From assembly GCA_902477055.1 (NCBI GenBank), contig CABSFY010000026.1, forward strand, positions 1-23,808: DNA of 23,808 nt, in the 5' to 3' direction. A program made the position numbers and the translations under genes. This DNA is from an uncultured Eubacteriales bacterium (GTDB lineage: Bacteria; Bacillota; Clostridia; Oscillospirales; Oscillospiraceae). Each line of letters opens with the position of its first letter. The first letter of the stretch is position 1. Under the pieces are notes generated by a model. The model was not told the DNA's origin. It worked only from the letters and a program-made list of their open reading frames with translations, and ran no database searches. Positions 6,681 through 14,206 of this stretch are shown here, in pieces.

Positions 6681-7878
6681 GCTGAAGCCGGGCCGGGCGC
6701 ACGGGACCGTCGCCGCCCCGCCGTCCAAAAGCATGGCGCACCGGCTGCTGCTGTGCGCAGCGCTGGCGGACGGCGTAAGCACCGTCCGCGGCATCGCGGA
6801 AAGCGAGGATATGCTCGCCACGCTCGACTGCATCCGGGCGCTCGGCGCGGATTGGAGCCGCACAGGCGATACCGTCACCGTGCGCGGCGGGCTGCATCCG
6901 ACGGGGCGGCCCTTTCCCTGCCGCGAGAGCGGCAGCACGCTGCGGTTTTTCATTCCGGCGGCGCTGCTTTCCGGCGGCGAGGCCGTCTTTACCGGCACAC
7001 AGCGCCTGATGGAGCGGGGAGTCGGCGTGTACGAAGCCGTCTTTGCTGAAAAGGGCATCGCGGTGGAAAAGCAGGCCGCGCGCCTGACGCTCCGGGGACG
7101 TCTGCCCGCCGGGGCCTACACGCTTCCCGGCAATGTCAGCAGCCAATTCATCAGCGGTCTGCTCTTTGCCCTGCCGCTGCTCGACGCAGACAGTTCGCTT
7201 ACCATTCTCCCGCCGGTGGAGAGCCGTCCGTATCTGGAGCTGACGCGGGCGGCGCAGCGGACCTTCGGCGTTTTCTCCGAGGAACGCGGCGAGGACCGCA
7301 TTTTCCTCCCCGGCGGGCAGCGCTATCACGCGGCGCAGGCCGTCGCGGAGGGCGACTGGTCGAACGCCGCCGCCCTGCTGGCCCTGAACGCCCTCGGCGG
7401 CACGGTAACGGTCACGGGACTGGACGCGCAGAGCCTTCAGGGCGACCGGGCCTGCGTTGACCACCTTGCCGCGTTGGAGCGGCCCGGCGCAGCGCTCGAC
7501 CTGTCGCCTTGCCCGGACCTCGCGCCGGTCCTATTCGCCGTCGCGGCGGCAAAGCACGGGGCGTACTTCACCGGCACTCGCCGCCTACGCATCAAGGAAA
7601 GCGACCGGGCGCAGGCCATGGCGCAGGAGCTGGAAAAATTTGGCATCCGCGTTCGGGTCGAGGAAAACGCCGTCACCGTGTTCCCCGGCGCATTGCATAC
7701 GCCGTCCGAACCGCTCGACTCGCACAACGACCACCGCATCGTCATGGCGCTGGCGCTGCTCTGCACGCAGACCGGCGGCGAAATTACGAACGCCGAAGCG
7801 GTCAAAAAGAGCTACCCCTCCTTTTTTGACGACCTGCGGCGGCTTGGATTGGAGGTCCGCAATGGAACTGACGCATAA
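6670..7878 (+). CDS. aroA: 5-enolpyruvylshikimate-3-phosphate (EPSP) synthase
   Basis: Sixth shikimate step: transfers enolpyruvyl from PEP to shikimate-3-phosphate. The 402 residues show PPSKSMAHR (K20, S21, R25), ESGSTLRFF (86-94), the SSQFISGLLFALPLL segment, GDWSNAA, RIKESDRAQAMA and the C-terminal SHNDHRIVMALAL. The loop that reads GNAGTAMRP in the E. coli enzyme is SGSTLRF here, so the residue aligned to E. coli P101 is Phe. This is my alignment by eye. That loop form is common in clostridial enzymes as far as I recall. The start lies inside the aroQ end; the final 17 bases overlap tyrA. Confidence 0.94.
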   Translation: MRIELKPGRAHGTVAAPPSKSMAHRLLLCAALADGVSTVRGIAESEDMLATLDCIRALGADWSRTGDTVTVRGGLHPTGRPFPCRESGSTLRFFIPAALLSGGEAVFTGTQRLMERGVGVYEAVFAEKGIAVEKQAARLTLRGRLPAGAYTLPGNVSSQFISGLLFALPLLDADSSLTILPPVESRPYLELTRAAQRTFGVFSEERGEDRIFLPGGQRYHAAQAVAEGDWSNAAALLALNALGGTVTVTGLDAQSLQGDRACVDHLAALERPGAALDLSPCPDLAPVLFAVAAAKHGAYFTGTRRLRIKESDRAQAMAQELEKFGIRVRVEENAVTVFPGALHTPSEPLDSHNDHRIVMALALLCTQTGGEITNAEAVKKSYPSFFDDLRRLGLEVRNGTDA

Positions 7879-8740
7879 CACGAAAATACTGATCGTCGGC
7901 CTCGGCCTGATGGGCGGCAGCTACGCGCAGGCGCTCAGCGCACAGGGCTTTGAGGTCGGCGCGATCGCCCGGCGGCAGGAAACGCTGGACTACGCGCTGC
8001 AAAACGGCCTCATCCGCCACGGCCGCATCGATGCCGACCCGGCGTATCTGGCGCAATTTGACCTGATCGTTTTCGCCCTCTACCCGCACATTTTCCTGCA
8101 ATGGCTGGAAGAAAACCAACAATATCTGCGCCCCGGCGCACTGTTGACCGACGTTACAGGCGTCAAAACCAGTGTCGTCTATCAAGTGCAGGCAATGCTG
8201 CGGCCGGACCTGGAATACATCGGGGCGCACCCGATGGCGGGCCGCGAGGTCAGCGGTGTGGAAAACGCGCGGAAGGAAATCTTCGAGGGCGCAAACTACA
8301 TCGTCACACCGACGGCGCAAAACACCCCCGCCGCCATCGCCGCCTGCGAAGCGCTGGGCCGCACGCTCGGCTTCGCCCGCATTTCCACGCTCTCGCCGGA
8401 GCAGCACGACGAGATGATCGGCTTCCTCTCCCAGCTCACGCACTGCATCGCCGTCAGCTTGATGACTTGTAAGGAATCGCACCATTTGGTGGACTACACC
8501 GGCGACTCCTTCCGCGACCTGACACGCATCGCGAAGATCAACGACGAAATGTGGAGCGAACTGTTCCTGCTGAACAAGCAGGAGCTGCTGGCGCAGATGG
8601 ACCTGTTCGCCGAAAAATTTTCCGAGCTGCGCACCGCCATCGCGCAGGACGACCGGGCGCATATGCGCCGGATCATGCGCCTGTCCACGGAGCGCCGCGC
8701 CTATTTTGATACGCCCAGGGAGGATACACATGAACATTGA
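7862..8740 (+). CDS. tyrA: Prephenate dehydrogenase
   Basis: Oxidative decarboxylation of prephenate to 4-hydroxyphenylpyruvate, the committed step to Tyr. The 292 residues begin with a Rossmann NAD-binding motif (GLGLMGGS, 13-20) and include GAHPMAGREVSG (~121-132), the conserved His/Arg region of the family. The protein ends at ~290 with no C-terminal ACT domain, unlike some Firmicute TyrA proteins. Feedback control by Tyr through an ACT domain is therefore unlikely. It begins inside aroA and overlaps aroF by 11 nt, consistent with a single translational relay. Confidence 0.92.
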   Translation: MELTHNTKILIVGLGLMGGSYAQALSAQGFEVGAIARRQETLDYALQNGLIRHGRIDADPAYLAQFDLIVFALYPHIFLQWLEENQQYLRPGALLTDVTGVKTSVVYQVQAMLRPDLEYIGAHPMAGREVSGVENARKEIFEGANYIVTPTAQNTPAAIAACEALGRTLGFARISTLSPEQHDEMIGFLSQLTHCIAVSLMTCKESHHLVDYTGDSFRDLTRIAKINDEMWSELFLLNKQELLAQMDLFAEKFSELRTAIAQDDRAHMRRIMRLSTERRAYFDTPREDTHEH

Positions 8741-9758
8741 ATTCAAGCGGAAGATGCCTTCGCCGCAGGAGGTCAAGGCCATGTACCCCATCACGCCGGA
8801 GCTGGCCCGGCGCAAGCAGGAAACGGATGCCGCCCTGCGTGATATTCTATCCGGTCAAGACGACCGTCTGATTTTGCTGATCGGCCCATGCTCGGCCGAC
8901 CGCGAAGATGCCGTGCTGGATTATATCACGCGCCTGCGCGGCGTGCAGGAGCGGGTGGCCGAGCGGATCTTGATCGTCCCGCGCGTCTATACAAACAAGC
9001 CGCGCACGACCGGAGACGGGTACAAGGGAATGCTCCACCAGCCCGACCCCAGCAGCTCGCCGGATATGCTCAAGGGCCTCATCGCCATCCGCAAGCTGCA
9101 TATGCGCGTGCTGGAATCGACGGGCTTCTCCTGCGCCGACGAGATGCTCTACCCGGAGAATCACAACTATCTTTCCGACATTCTGTCCTACGTTGCCGTC
9201 GGCGCCCGTTCCGTCGAAAATCAGCTCCACCGGCTGACCGCCAGCGGGCTGGACATCCCCGTCGGCATGAAAAACCCGACCGGCGGTTATCTTTCCGTCA
9301 TGTTAAACTCCATCACTGCCGCGCAGCACGCGCACACCTTCGTCTACGCCGGCTGGGAGGTCCACAGCAAGGGCAATCCGCTGGCCCACGCAATTTTACG
9401 CGGTGCGACGAGCAAGCACGGCCGCTCCATTCCGAACTATCACTATGAAGATCTACAGCTTCTGTGCGCCATGTACGCGGAAAGCGGCCTGCAAAACCCG
9501 GCGGCGATCGTCGATGCCAACCACGCCAACTCCGGCAAGCAGTTCATCGAGCAGCCGCGCATCGCGAAGGAGGTCCTGCACAGTATGCGCCACAGCGGCG
9601 ACATCCGCCGCATGGTCAAGGGCCTGATGATCGAATCCTACCTGCTCGACGGCAATCAGAAGGCCGGCGGCGATGTCTACGGCCAGTCCATCACCGACCC
9701 CTGCCTCGGCTGGGAAAAGACCGAGCGTCTGATCTTAGAGCTTGCCGACCTGCTGTAA
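8730..9758 (+). CDS. aroF: Class I DAHP synthase (3-deoxy-7-phosphoheptulonate synthase)
   Basis: First shikimate step: condenses PEP and erythrose-4-phosphate. The 342 residues resemble the type I-alpha (AroF/AroG/AroH) enzymes: LIGPCSADRED (~50-60), KPRTT-GDGYKG, VGARSVENQLHR, PVGMKNPTGG and DANHANSGKQF. The ATG at 8730 follows GGGAGGA. An in-frame ATG at 8706 has no such site. The pathway's entry enzyme is the last gene of the operon, so an attenuator acting at the leader would also set its level. Which aromatic amino acid inhibits it cannot be told from sequence. The symbol aroF is used for the family rather than a specific isoform. Confidence 0.92.
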   Translation: MNIEFKRKMPSPQEVKAMYPITPELARRKQETDAALRDILSGQDDRLILLIGPCSADREDAVLDYITRLRGVQERVAERILIVPRVYTNKPRTTGDGYKGMLHQPDPSSSPDMLKGLIAIRKLHMRVLESTGFSCADEMLYPENHNYLSDILSYVAVGARSVENQLHRLTASGLDIPVGMKNPTGGYLSVMLNSITAAQHAHTFVYAGWEVHSKGNPLAHAILRGATSKHGRSIPNYHYEDLQLLCAMYAESGLQNPAAIVDANHANSGKQFIEQPRIAKEVLHSMRHSGDIRRMVKGLMIESYLLDGNQKAGGDVYGQSITDPCLGWEKTERLILELADLL

Positions 9759-9759
9759 C

Positions 9760-9803
9760 AAAAAACCGCCACGGACCTGAAGCACACAGGTCCGTGGCGG
9801 TTT
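9760..9803. terminator. Terminator between aroF and the convergent AEC permease gene
   Basis: A 16-bp perfect stem (9763-9778 with 9788-9803) has a 9-nt loop. Six A's at 9760-9765 give a strong U-tract on the minus strand. On the plus strand the T run is short (TTTCATTTC). It can serve both convergent transcripts. Confidence 0.88.
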
Positions 9804-9818
9804 CATTTCTATTCTATG

Positions 9819-10739
9819 TCACAAATTCATCATGGTCAACACGACCGTCATGCCGATCAGCGCCGTGAGGATACACAGCGAGGACACGCAGCTTGCCGCG
9901 CCCGCATCGCCGCCGCAGCGCTCCGTAAAGACCGGCGCAATGGCCGCGGGCGGCGCAAAGACGATGAGCGCCAGCGCCTGCCGGGTCGCCAGCGGCAGCG
10001 GCAGCACGAAGTAGCAGACCGCCGACAGCGCAGCCGCCGACACCGTCCGCAGCAGCACCGTCAGCAGAACGGTCCGCAGCGTTTCCTTTTTCAGCTTGAT
10101 CTCAAACATCAGGCCGATCATGAACATCGCGCAGAAGGCGTTGGCATTGGCGATCGGCTGCAAGAAATCCGCCACCGCCATCGGAATTTGAATCCGGCAC
10201 AGCGACAGGAGAAACATCAGTGTATAGGTCAAAAACGGCGTACTGCTGGCCAGCTTTTTCAGGATGCACGGCAGCAGGCGCTCGTTCTGCCCCTTGCCGT
10301 TAATCATCAGGTCCGCCGCCGCAAAGCTGCCGCCGGTACACATGATGGCATTGCCCGCGTCGAACAGGCAGGCACCCATCATGCCCGGTGCGCCGAGGAA
10401 GCTCTGCGCAAAGGGCAGAGCGAACGCGCCGATGTTATAGCCCGACGCGCAGACGGTCGAAAGCGCCCGCAGGCCCTTGTCCTTGCCCCGGCCCAGCAGG
10501 AAGCCGGCAAGCAGCATCGCCACGTTGCACACGAAGCCCAGCAGCGACACCAGCAGCATGGACAGGTCCAGCGTGTTCGTCGCAAAGCTGACGATCACCG
10601 CCGCCGGCAGAGTCACGTTCAGCACAGCTTTTGCCATAATGCGATAGTCCGTCGGCCCGAACAGGCCCGCTTTTTTCAATACAAACGCCAGAAAAATAAT
10701 CGCAGCGAAGGCCAGCGCCTTCGATAGCACGTGTCCCAT
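9819..10739 (-). CDS. AEC (auxin efflux carrier) family permease
   Basis: The 306-residue integral membrane protein has about ten hydrophobic segments in two groups separated by a hydrophilic stretch, typical of the AEC family. The family exports or imports small organic acids; the substrate here is unknown. The start MGHVLSKAL at 10739 is supported by AAAGGTGG seven bases upstream. A 56-residue in-frame N-terminal extension would run across its promoter and is rejected. It has its own strong promoter and is convergent with the aromatic operon. Export of an aromatic intermediate is possible from position alone, but nothing in the sequence shows it. Confidence 0.85.
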   Translation of the reverse strand: MGHVLSKALAFAAIIFLAFVLKKAGLFGPTDYRIMAKAVLNVTLPAAVIVSFATNTLDLSMLLVSLLGFVCNVAMLLAGFLLGRGKDKGLRALSTVCASGYNIGAFALPFAQSFLGAPGMMGACLFDAGNAIMCTGGSFAAADLMINGKGQNERLLPCILKKLASSTPFLTYTLMFLLSLCRIQIPMAVADFLQPIANANAFCAMFMIGLMFEIKLKKETLRTVLLTVLLRTVSAAALSAVCYFVLPLPLATRQALALIVFAPPAAIAPVFTERCGGDAGAASCVSSLCILTALIGMTVVLTMMNL

Positions 10740-10772
10740 GGATCGTCCACCTTTTTTCAGAGATTCCATATC

Positions 10773-10801
10773 ATTATCGGCACGCCGGGCGGATTTGTCA
10801 A
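10773..10801 (-). promoter_or_regulatory. Promoter of the AEC permease gene
   Basis: On the minus strand TTGACA (10801-10796), a 17-nt spacer and GATAAT (10778-10773) form a near-perfect sigma-A promoter about 34 bp upstream of the ATG. Confidence 0.82.
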
Positions 10802-10853
10802 GCGCGCTTTCGCCCTTTTTCGCCCTTGTGCCATTGAACGCGACACAGAAAAT

Positions 10854-10889
10854 CTCCCCGCCGGCAACCAAACGGCTGTCGGCGGGGAG
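10854..10889. terminator. Hairpin terminator after the SPFH protein gene
   Basis: A 13-bp stem with one G-U (10854-10866 with 10877-10889) lies just downstream of the SPFH gene stop at 10923. The minus-strand tail is TTTT; the plus-strand side has TTTTT at 10893-10897. Confidence 0.7.
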
Positions 10890-10922
10890 GCGGTTTTTAC
10901 GCGGCATCGAACCGCGAATTCT

Positions 10923-11861
10923 TTATTCCTCCGGCTGCGCGGGGGGCGTCGGGGTCGTGTTCTGGAGCAGGGCGCTCATGTCGAACATTGGAAGCGTCGT
11001 ATCGCCGGTCATGAAGGTCGGCAGTGCGCCGTTCCAGCTTTCGGCATAGGTGTAGGCGATGAGAGCGTCGGTCAGCGACTCGGCGATCTTGCGGTTCGCC
11101 TCCGCCTCGGCCTCGGCACGGGTCAGCAGCTCGTAGGCGTCGGCATCGGCCTCGACCTTTTTGATCTCGGCGGCGGCGTTGGCCTCAATGACGCGCTGCT
11201 CGGCCTCGGTCTGCGCACGGAGCTTATTCTGCTCGGCAACCTGCTTGGCCTCGACTGCGTCGGTAAAGGCATCGGTGAAGTCCATGTTCTCAATGGACGT
11301 TCCGACCAGCTCAATGTTATAGGATTTTAACTTGCTTTCCAGCACCTCCTCGATCTCCGCGGCCATCAGACTGCGGCTGGATACGAGGGCCTCGGCGCTG
11401 TACTTCGCGGTGACGATCTTGACGGACTCGGTGATGCACGGGGCGATCACAGTGTCGAAATAGCCGGTACCGATGGTCTTGTAGATCGTCATTGCGTCCT
11501 GCTTGCTGATCTGGTAGTTGACCGTGTAGGTCATGCTGACCTCCTGAATGTCAGACGAAAAGCAGGACAGCTCCTGCGTGTTTTTCTGCACACGGTTGTC
11601 CATTTTGACGACCTCCTGCCATGGCAGCTTAAAATGCATACCGGCTTCCAGCGTGTAGTTTTCCACGCTGCCGAAGGTGGTCACAACGCCGGTGTGGCCG
11701 GTCGGAACAGAAACGTAGCACGACAACGCCATCACGCCGACGCCCAAAACCGCGAGAAGCTGCTTCTTGTTCATCCTCCAGCGAACACCGTCGCCGCGCA
11801 CAAAGCCCATCGCAATGAACAGCGCGGCAGTAATCAGAATGCCAAATGTAAAAAGTACCAT
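10923..11861 (-). CDS. SPFH/prohibitin-domain (band 7-like) membrane protein
   Basis: The 312-residue protein has two N-terminal hydrophobic helices (~3-20 and ~34-50). The SPFH domain follows at once (VPTGHTGVVTTFGSVENYTLEAGMHF split by family-typical spacing), then a long Ala/Glu-rich coiled coil (~200-260, EANAAAEIKKVEADADAYE). A Pro/Thr-rich tail (TPTPPAQPEE) ends it. SPFH proteins oligomerise at membranes, organise microdomains and regulate proteases or transporters. The start at 11861 is supported by AAGGAGAG; the upstream extension of 22 residues lacks support. It has its own hairpin terminator. No partner such as an NfeD protein or a protease is adjacent. Confidence 0.9.
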   Translation of the reverse strand: MVLFTFGILITAALFIAMGFVRGDGVRWRMNKKQLLAVLGVGVMALSCYVSVPTGHTGVVTTFGSVENYTLEAGMHFKLPWQEVVKMDNRVQKNTQELSCFSSDIQEVSMTYTVNYQISKQDAMTIYKTIGTGYFDTVIAPCITESVKIVTAKYSAEALVSSRSLMAAEIEEVLESKLKSYNIELVGTSIENMDFTDAFTDAVEAKQVAEQNKLRAQTEAEQRVIEANAAAEIKKVEADADAYELLTRAEAEAEANRKIAESLTDALIAYTYAESWNGALPTFMTGDTTLPMFDMSALLQNTTPTPPAQPEE

Positions 11862-11991
11862 AATTCTCTCCTTTTTTGTCGGGTGGGTAGGTGGTCCGGC
11901 AGGGTCCCCTGCTGATGGTCTTATCATACGGCACGGCGGTGGAAAAATAAAGCACCGTTTCGGCGAAATAGCCGCCGCTATTCCCCCTGCT

Positions 11992-12504
11992 TCAGCGGGA
12001 ATTTTTCCGTGCGCGATAGGTATCGAGGTCGATCTTCCCGTCGGCCAGCATCTTCTCCGCCCAGAGCTGCAAGCCCTCGACCGTCATGGAAATCCGCTCC
12101 AGTTCCTCCTGAATGGCAATAAAATCGTCCAGCTCCGGCGTGTCGATCCTGCCGTCGGCGGTGATCTCGATCAGACGGACCTTCCGGCGCTCGACTGCGT
12201 TCAACGAGGCCAGCATCTCCAGCACGATCGCCGGAAGCTCCTTGCGCTCGATTTCCGGGACGTATTCCCGCCCGATGGGGCAGTGGTTAGCGCAGTAGTA
12301 GTTGCACAGCGACGGCCGCCGGTATCCCTGCGCCATCGCCAGCACCTCATCCGGATGCGGCAGCGAGCGTTCGCTCTCGATTTTCTCGATGCGCTCCGGC
12401 GTGAGCGACTGCAGCAGCTCGCTCGCCTTTTCCCGCGACAGACCCAGCTCCTCCCGCGCAAGCTGATAACGCGTCTTATTTGCCTTCGTCGATACCCGTC
12501 CCAC
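11992..12504 (-). CDS. Small helix-turn-helix (XRE-like) transcriptional regulator
   Basis: The 170-residue protein starts at GTG 12504, eight bases after AGGAGG. The longer in-frame extension runs through non-coding and tRNA-like DNA and is rejected. Residues ~8-60 resemble an XRE-type HTH (TRYQLAREELGLSREKA, then PERIEKIESERSLPHPDEVL). A cysteine-rich stretch follows (CNYYCANHCPIG), then a charged helical C-terminus. The Cys cluster could bind a metal or a cofactor. Three near-identical boxes lie in its promoter/5' region, suggesting autoregulation. Its target genes are not evident here. Confidence 0.8.
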   Translation of the reverse strand: MGRVSTKANKTRYQLAREELGLSREKASELLQSLTPERIEKIESERSLPHPDEVLAMAQGYRRPSLCNYYCANHCPIGREYVPEIERKELPAIVLEMLASLNAVERRKVRLIEITADGRIDTPELDDFIAIQEELERISMTVEGLQLWAEKMLADGKIDLDTYRARKNSR

Positions 12505-12522
12505 GTCCCTCGCCTCCTGAAT

Positions 12523-12610
12523 GGATGTTCTGAAAAAATGAATGCTTTGGGAAAGCAGATATCCTGAAAAACGGACATCCTGATTGTATTTTACAGAATT
12601 TCCTCCGCAA
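12523..12610 (-). promoter_or_regulatory. Promoter and repeated operator-like boxes of the HTH gene
   Basis: On the minus strand a -10 TACAAT (12588-12583) sits 16 nt after a weak -35 TTGCGG (12610-12605). Three similar boxes, read on the plus strand, are GGATGTTCTGAAAAA (12523), AGATATCCTGAAAAA (12557) and GGACATCCTGATTGT (12573). The last overlaps the -10. The layout fits an autorepressor. Confidence 0.45.
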
Positions 12611-12663
12611 ATTCCACCATGTAACAGTATATTTATAAATTTCTCGTTCCTCACTCCTCCCGC

Positions 12664-12692
12664 TTGACACCACGCGCCGGAAATGATAAAAT
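12664..12692 (+). promoter_or_regulatory. Strong tRNA promoter
   Basis: TTGACA (12664-12669), a 17-nt spacer and TAAAAT (12687-12692) preceded by an extended -10 TG (12684-12685). It lies just upstream of the degenerate tRNA-Leu and would also transcribe the intact tRNA-Leu. Confidence 0.8.
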
Positions 12693-12704
12693 ACCCAAGT
12701 ATCC

Positions 12705-12789
12705 GCGCGCGTGGTGGAATTGGTAGACTCAGTGGATTTATGCGATGCCACCTCAGTGTAGGGTTTTCGCCCCATCCTTCGCCGAGCTC
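12705..12789 (+). pseudogene. Degenerate tRNA-Leu remnant
   Basis: The first ~27 bases match a tRNA-Leu 5' half: acceptor GCGCGCG, then TG, then the Leu-type D arm GTGGAATTGGTAGAC. After that the anticodon arm has no clean 5-bp stem, and a GGG/CCC stem resembles a variable arm. The T loop GTTCRA and a 3' strand pairing to the acceptor are absent. The total length to ~12789 would suit a class II tRNA. It looks like a decayed or recombined tRNA-Leu just behind an intact promoter. No anticodon can be assigned. Confidence 0.55.
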
Positions 12790-12921
12790 ATTCTTTGGTA
12801 AAAGCGGCTTTATCCTGTTTTTATAAACGCAGGTCAAGCGTTACGCTCCGCCTCGGTTCCCTCTCCGTGAAAAAATCAACGGACAACAAAACAGCGGCAC
12901 GCTTCCCTGCCGCTCATATCT

Positions 12922-13006
12922 GCGGGCATGATGGAATTGGCAGACATGCGAGATTTAGGTTCTCGTGCAGTGATGCGTTGGGGTTCGAGTCCCCATGCCC
13001 GCACCA
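12922..13006 (+). tRNA. tRNA-Leu (anticodon UAG)
   Basis: Acceptor GCGGGCA (12922-12928) pairs perfectly with TGCCCGC, and the discriminator A and CCA are encoded (to 13006). The anticodon stem is CGAGA/TCTCG with loop TTTAGGT, anticodon TAG, reading CUN Leu codons. The long variable arm is class II, and the T arm is TGGGG-TTCGAGT-CCCCA. It is followed by an intrinsic terminator and is the nearest gene to the start of the right-hand island. Confidence 0.95.
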
Positions 13007-13036
13007 TCAAGAGGGTACGAAAAAGATGTACCCCGC

Positions 13037-13064
13037 AAAAAGCCCGATTTTATCGGGCTTTTTT
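13037..13064. terminator. Terminator after tRNA-Leu
   Basis: A 12-bp stem AAAAAGCCCGAT/ATCGGGCTTTTT (13037-13048 with 13052-13063), TTT loop, T-tract on the plus strand and TTTTT on the minus strand. It terminates the tRNA transcript and could also stop minus-strand transcription leaving the island. Confidence 0.92.
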
Positions 13065-13071
13065 GCTGCCC

Positions 13072-13121
13072 AAAAGCCGTTTTTCGGAGCTTCAAAATCG
13101 CAGCTGTAAAAACGGCTTTTT
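13072..13121 (+). terminator. Second hairpin in the terminator cluster
   Basis: A 13-bp inverted repeat (13072-13084 with 13108-13120) carries GCCG/CGGC at its core and a 23-nt loop, followed by a T run to 13121. Terminator-like, but less compact than its neighbours. Confidence 0.5.
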
Positions 13122-13170
13122 CCCTTTGAGGATAGATACGAACCCAAGTAACAGCCAAATACCAAATAGG

Positions 13171-13207
13171 AACGGCAGATAGTCACAAGCACTATCTGCC
13201 GTTTTTT
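13171..13207 (+). terminator. Third hairpin in the terminator cluster
   Basis: A 13-bp perfect stem (13171-13183 with 13191-13203), 7-nt loop and T's at 13202-13207. There is no gene immediately upstream on the plus strand, so what it terminates is unclear. Confidence 0.75.
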
Positions 13208-13217
13208 GTCGTCCTCG

Positions 13218-13255
13218 GAGCCAATCGTTTTGCAAAGAAACGGTCGGCTCTTTTA
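13218..13255 (+). terminator. Fourth hairpin in the terminator cluster
   Basis: A 13-position stem with one mismatch and one G-U (13218-13230 with 13238-13250), 7-nt loop and TTTTATTTTA tail. It immediately precedes a short ORF with a good ribosome site, so it could act as an attenuator for that ORF. Confidence 0.65.
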
Positions 13256-13278
13256 TTTTACAGGCAAGGAGCAAGACA

Positions 13279-13356
13279 ATGAACTTTTCAGATTCACCCC
13301 GGCAAAGAGCATTGGAACGAATGATGACAGCCGTTCCAAGGGAGGCGGCACGATAG
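13279..13356 (+). CDS. Short hypothetical ORF (25 residues)
   Basis: ATG at 13279 follows AAGGAG with a 7-nt gap and opens a 25-codon frame beginning MNFSDSPRQRALERMM and ending at a TAG. The reading DSPxxxALERMM reminds me of small ORFs seen in clostridial mobile elements, but I cannot verify that and assign no function. It may be a truncated remnant. It lies between the terminator cluster and the 3' end of the island's last gene, on the opposite strand. Confidence 0.35.
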   Translation: MNFSDSPRQRALERMMTAVPREAAR

Positions 13357-13387
13357 CTCGCTTGCTGCAGCCTTGTCGATTGCATTA

Positions 13388-14206
13388 TCAGTATTTTGAA
13401 TAAAGCGTGCTTGCAATGCCTGTTTGCGCCCAGCATATCAAATCTGAAGGGTAGTCAAAGCCGCACAGGGCATCTCCGGCCTTATTTAACACAACATATG
13501 ACGCTTGAATAAATGTTGCGTCATACTCTCTGTATTCCCCGCTGAACGGATCCTTGCTGATAACCTTTTGATGATATGGGTTGTCATCGCTGATTTGCAC
13601 CATGCCGCCTTCCATGCTTAGGATGTCGAAGTCATTGCAGCGAATTTCTGCATCGCACCCAGATAAGCAATAGATGATCCATGGATTATTTTCGCATAAT
13701 TCCCGCGCCGTTCCGTCATATTCGAATTCACGGAACATTTCCATTTTGTTTTGAAAACCGCTGTCAATTTTGCCATCCCAACCGTTGCTGTCATGGGGCA
13801 GCGTCACGGAATCCTTGAAAAAGCCGAAGTCGAAAATTTCCCACATTGTTTCATTAAAGCACAGCTTGCCATTGTCTATGGAAAACCAAGGCTGAGCGGA
13901 ACGAATGGCAAAAAAAGCGATAGTCAAAACGCCCAAAATGCTGATGACAGGCAGCACGATCCGTAAAAGGCGTGAATTTCGTTTTCTTTCGACTACACAC
14001 GGCAGGGTGTTTTGCTGCTTTTCGTCAGTCTTTGGCGCATATACCGGCCGAACAGGGGCATCCGGTAGGGTTCGTTGCTCCTTGCGGAGAATATCTCCGG
14101 CCGAGCGCCACGGTGAAGCTGTGCTTTCTTCTGCGATTGCCTGTCCGCAGCCCGCGCAAAAGGCTGCGGAATCTTCATTTTTATAGCCACATTTTGAACA
14201 ATACAT
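13388..14206 (-). CDS. Zinc-ribbon single-pass membrane protein A1
   Basis: The 272-residue protein has an N-terminal zinc ribbon (C3, C6, C17, C20), then the motif ASPWRSAGDIL (30-40), a basic linker and one TM helix (~80-101). A ~170-residue C-terminal domain follows, predicted extracytoplasmic, with several Cys (C171, C180, C184, C190). The start at 14206 follows GGGAGG. Residues 1-57 and the 5' untranslated region are nearly identical to the next upstream gene (14313-14708), yet the C-terminal parts are unrelated. It is the last gene of the minus-strand array. The ectodomain is not recognised. Confidence 0.85.
   Translation of the reverse strand: MYCSKCGYKNEDSAAFCAGCGQAIAEESTASPWRSAGDILRKEQRTLPDAPVRPVYAPKTDEKQQNTLPCVVERKRNSRLLRIVLPVISILGVLTIAFFAIRSAQPWFSIDNGKLCFNETMWEIFDFGFFKDSVTLPHDSNGWDGKIDSGFQNKMEMFREFEYDGTARELCENNPWIIYCLSGCDAEIRCNDFDILSMEGGMVQISDDNPYHQKVISKDPFSGEYREYDATFIQASYVVLNKAGDALCGFDYPSDLICWAQTGIASTLYSKY

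Noticed and set aside
9816..10727. Long plus-strand frame opposite the AEC permease gene
   Set aside because: Its Gln/Arg/His-rich translation is the antisense of a membrane protein, with no ribosome site or domain.
12505..12837. N-terminal extension of the HTH regulator across 12505-12837
   Set aside because: It would read antisense through the tRNA promoter and tRNA-Leu remnant. The GTG at 12504 has a proper ribosome site.
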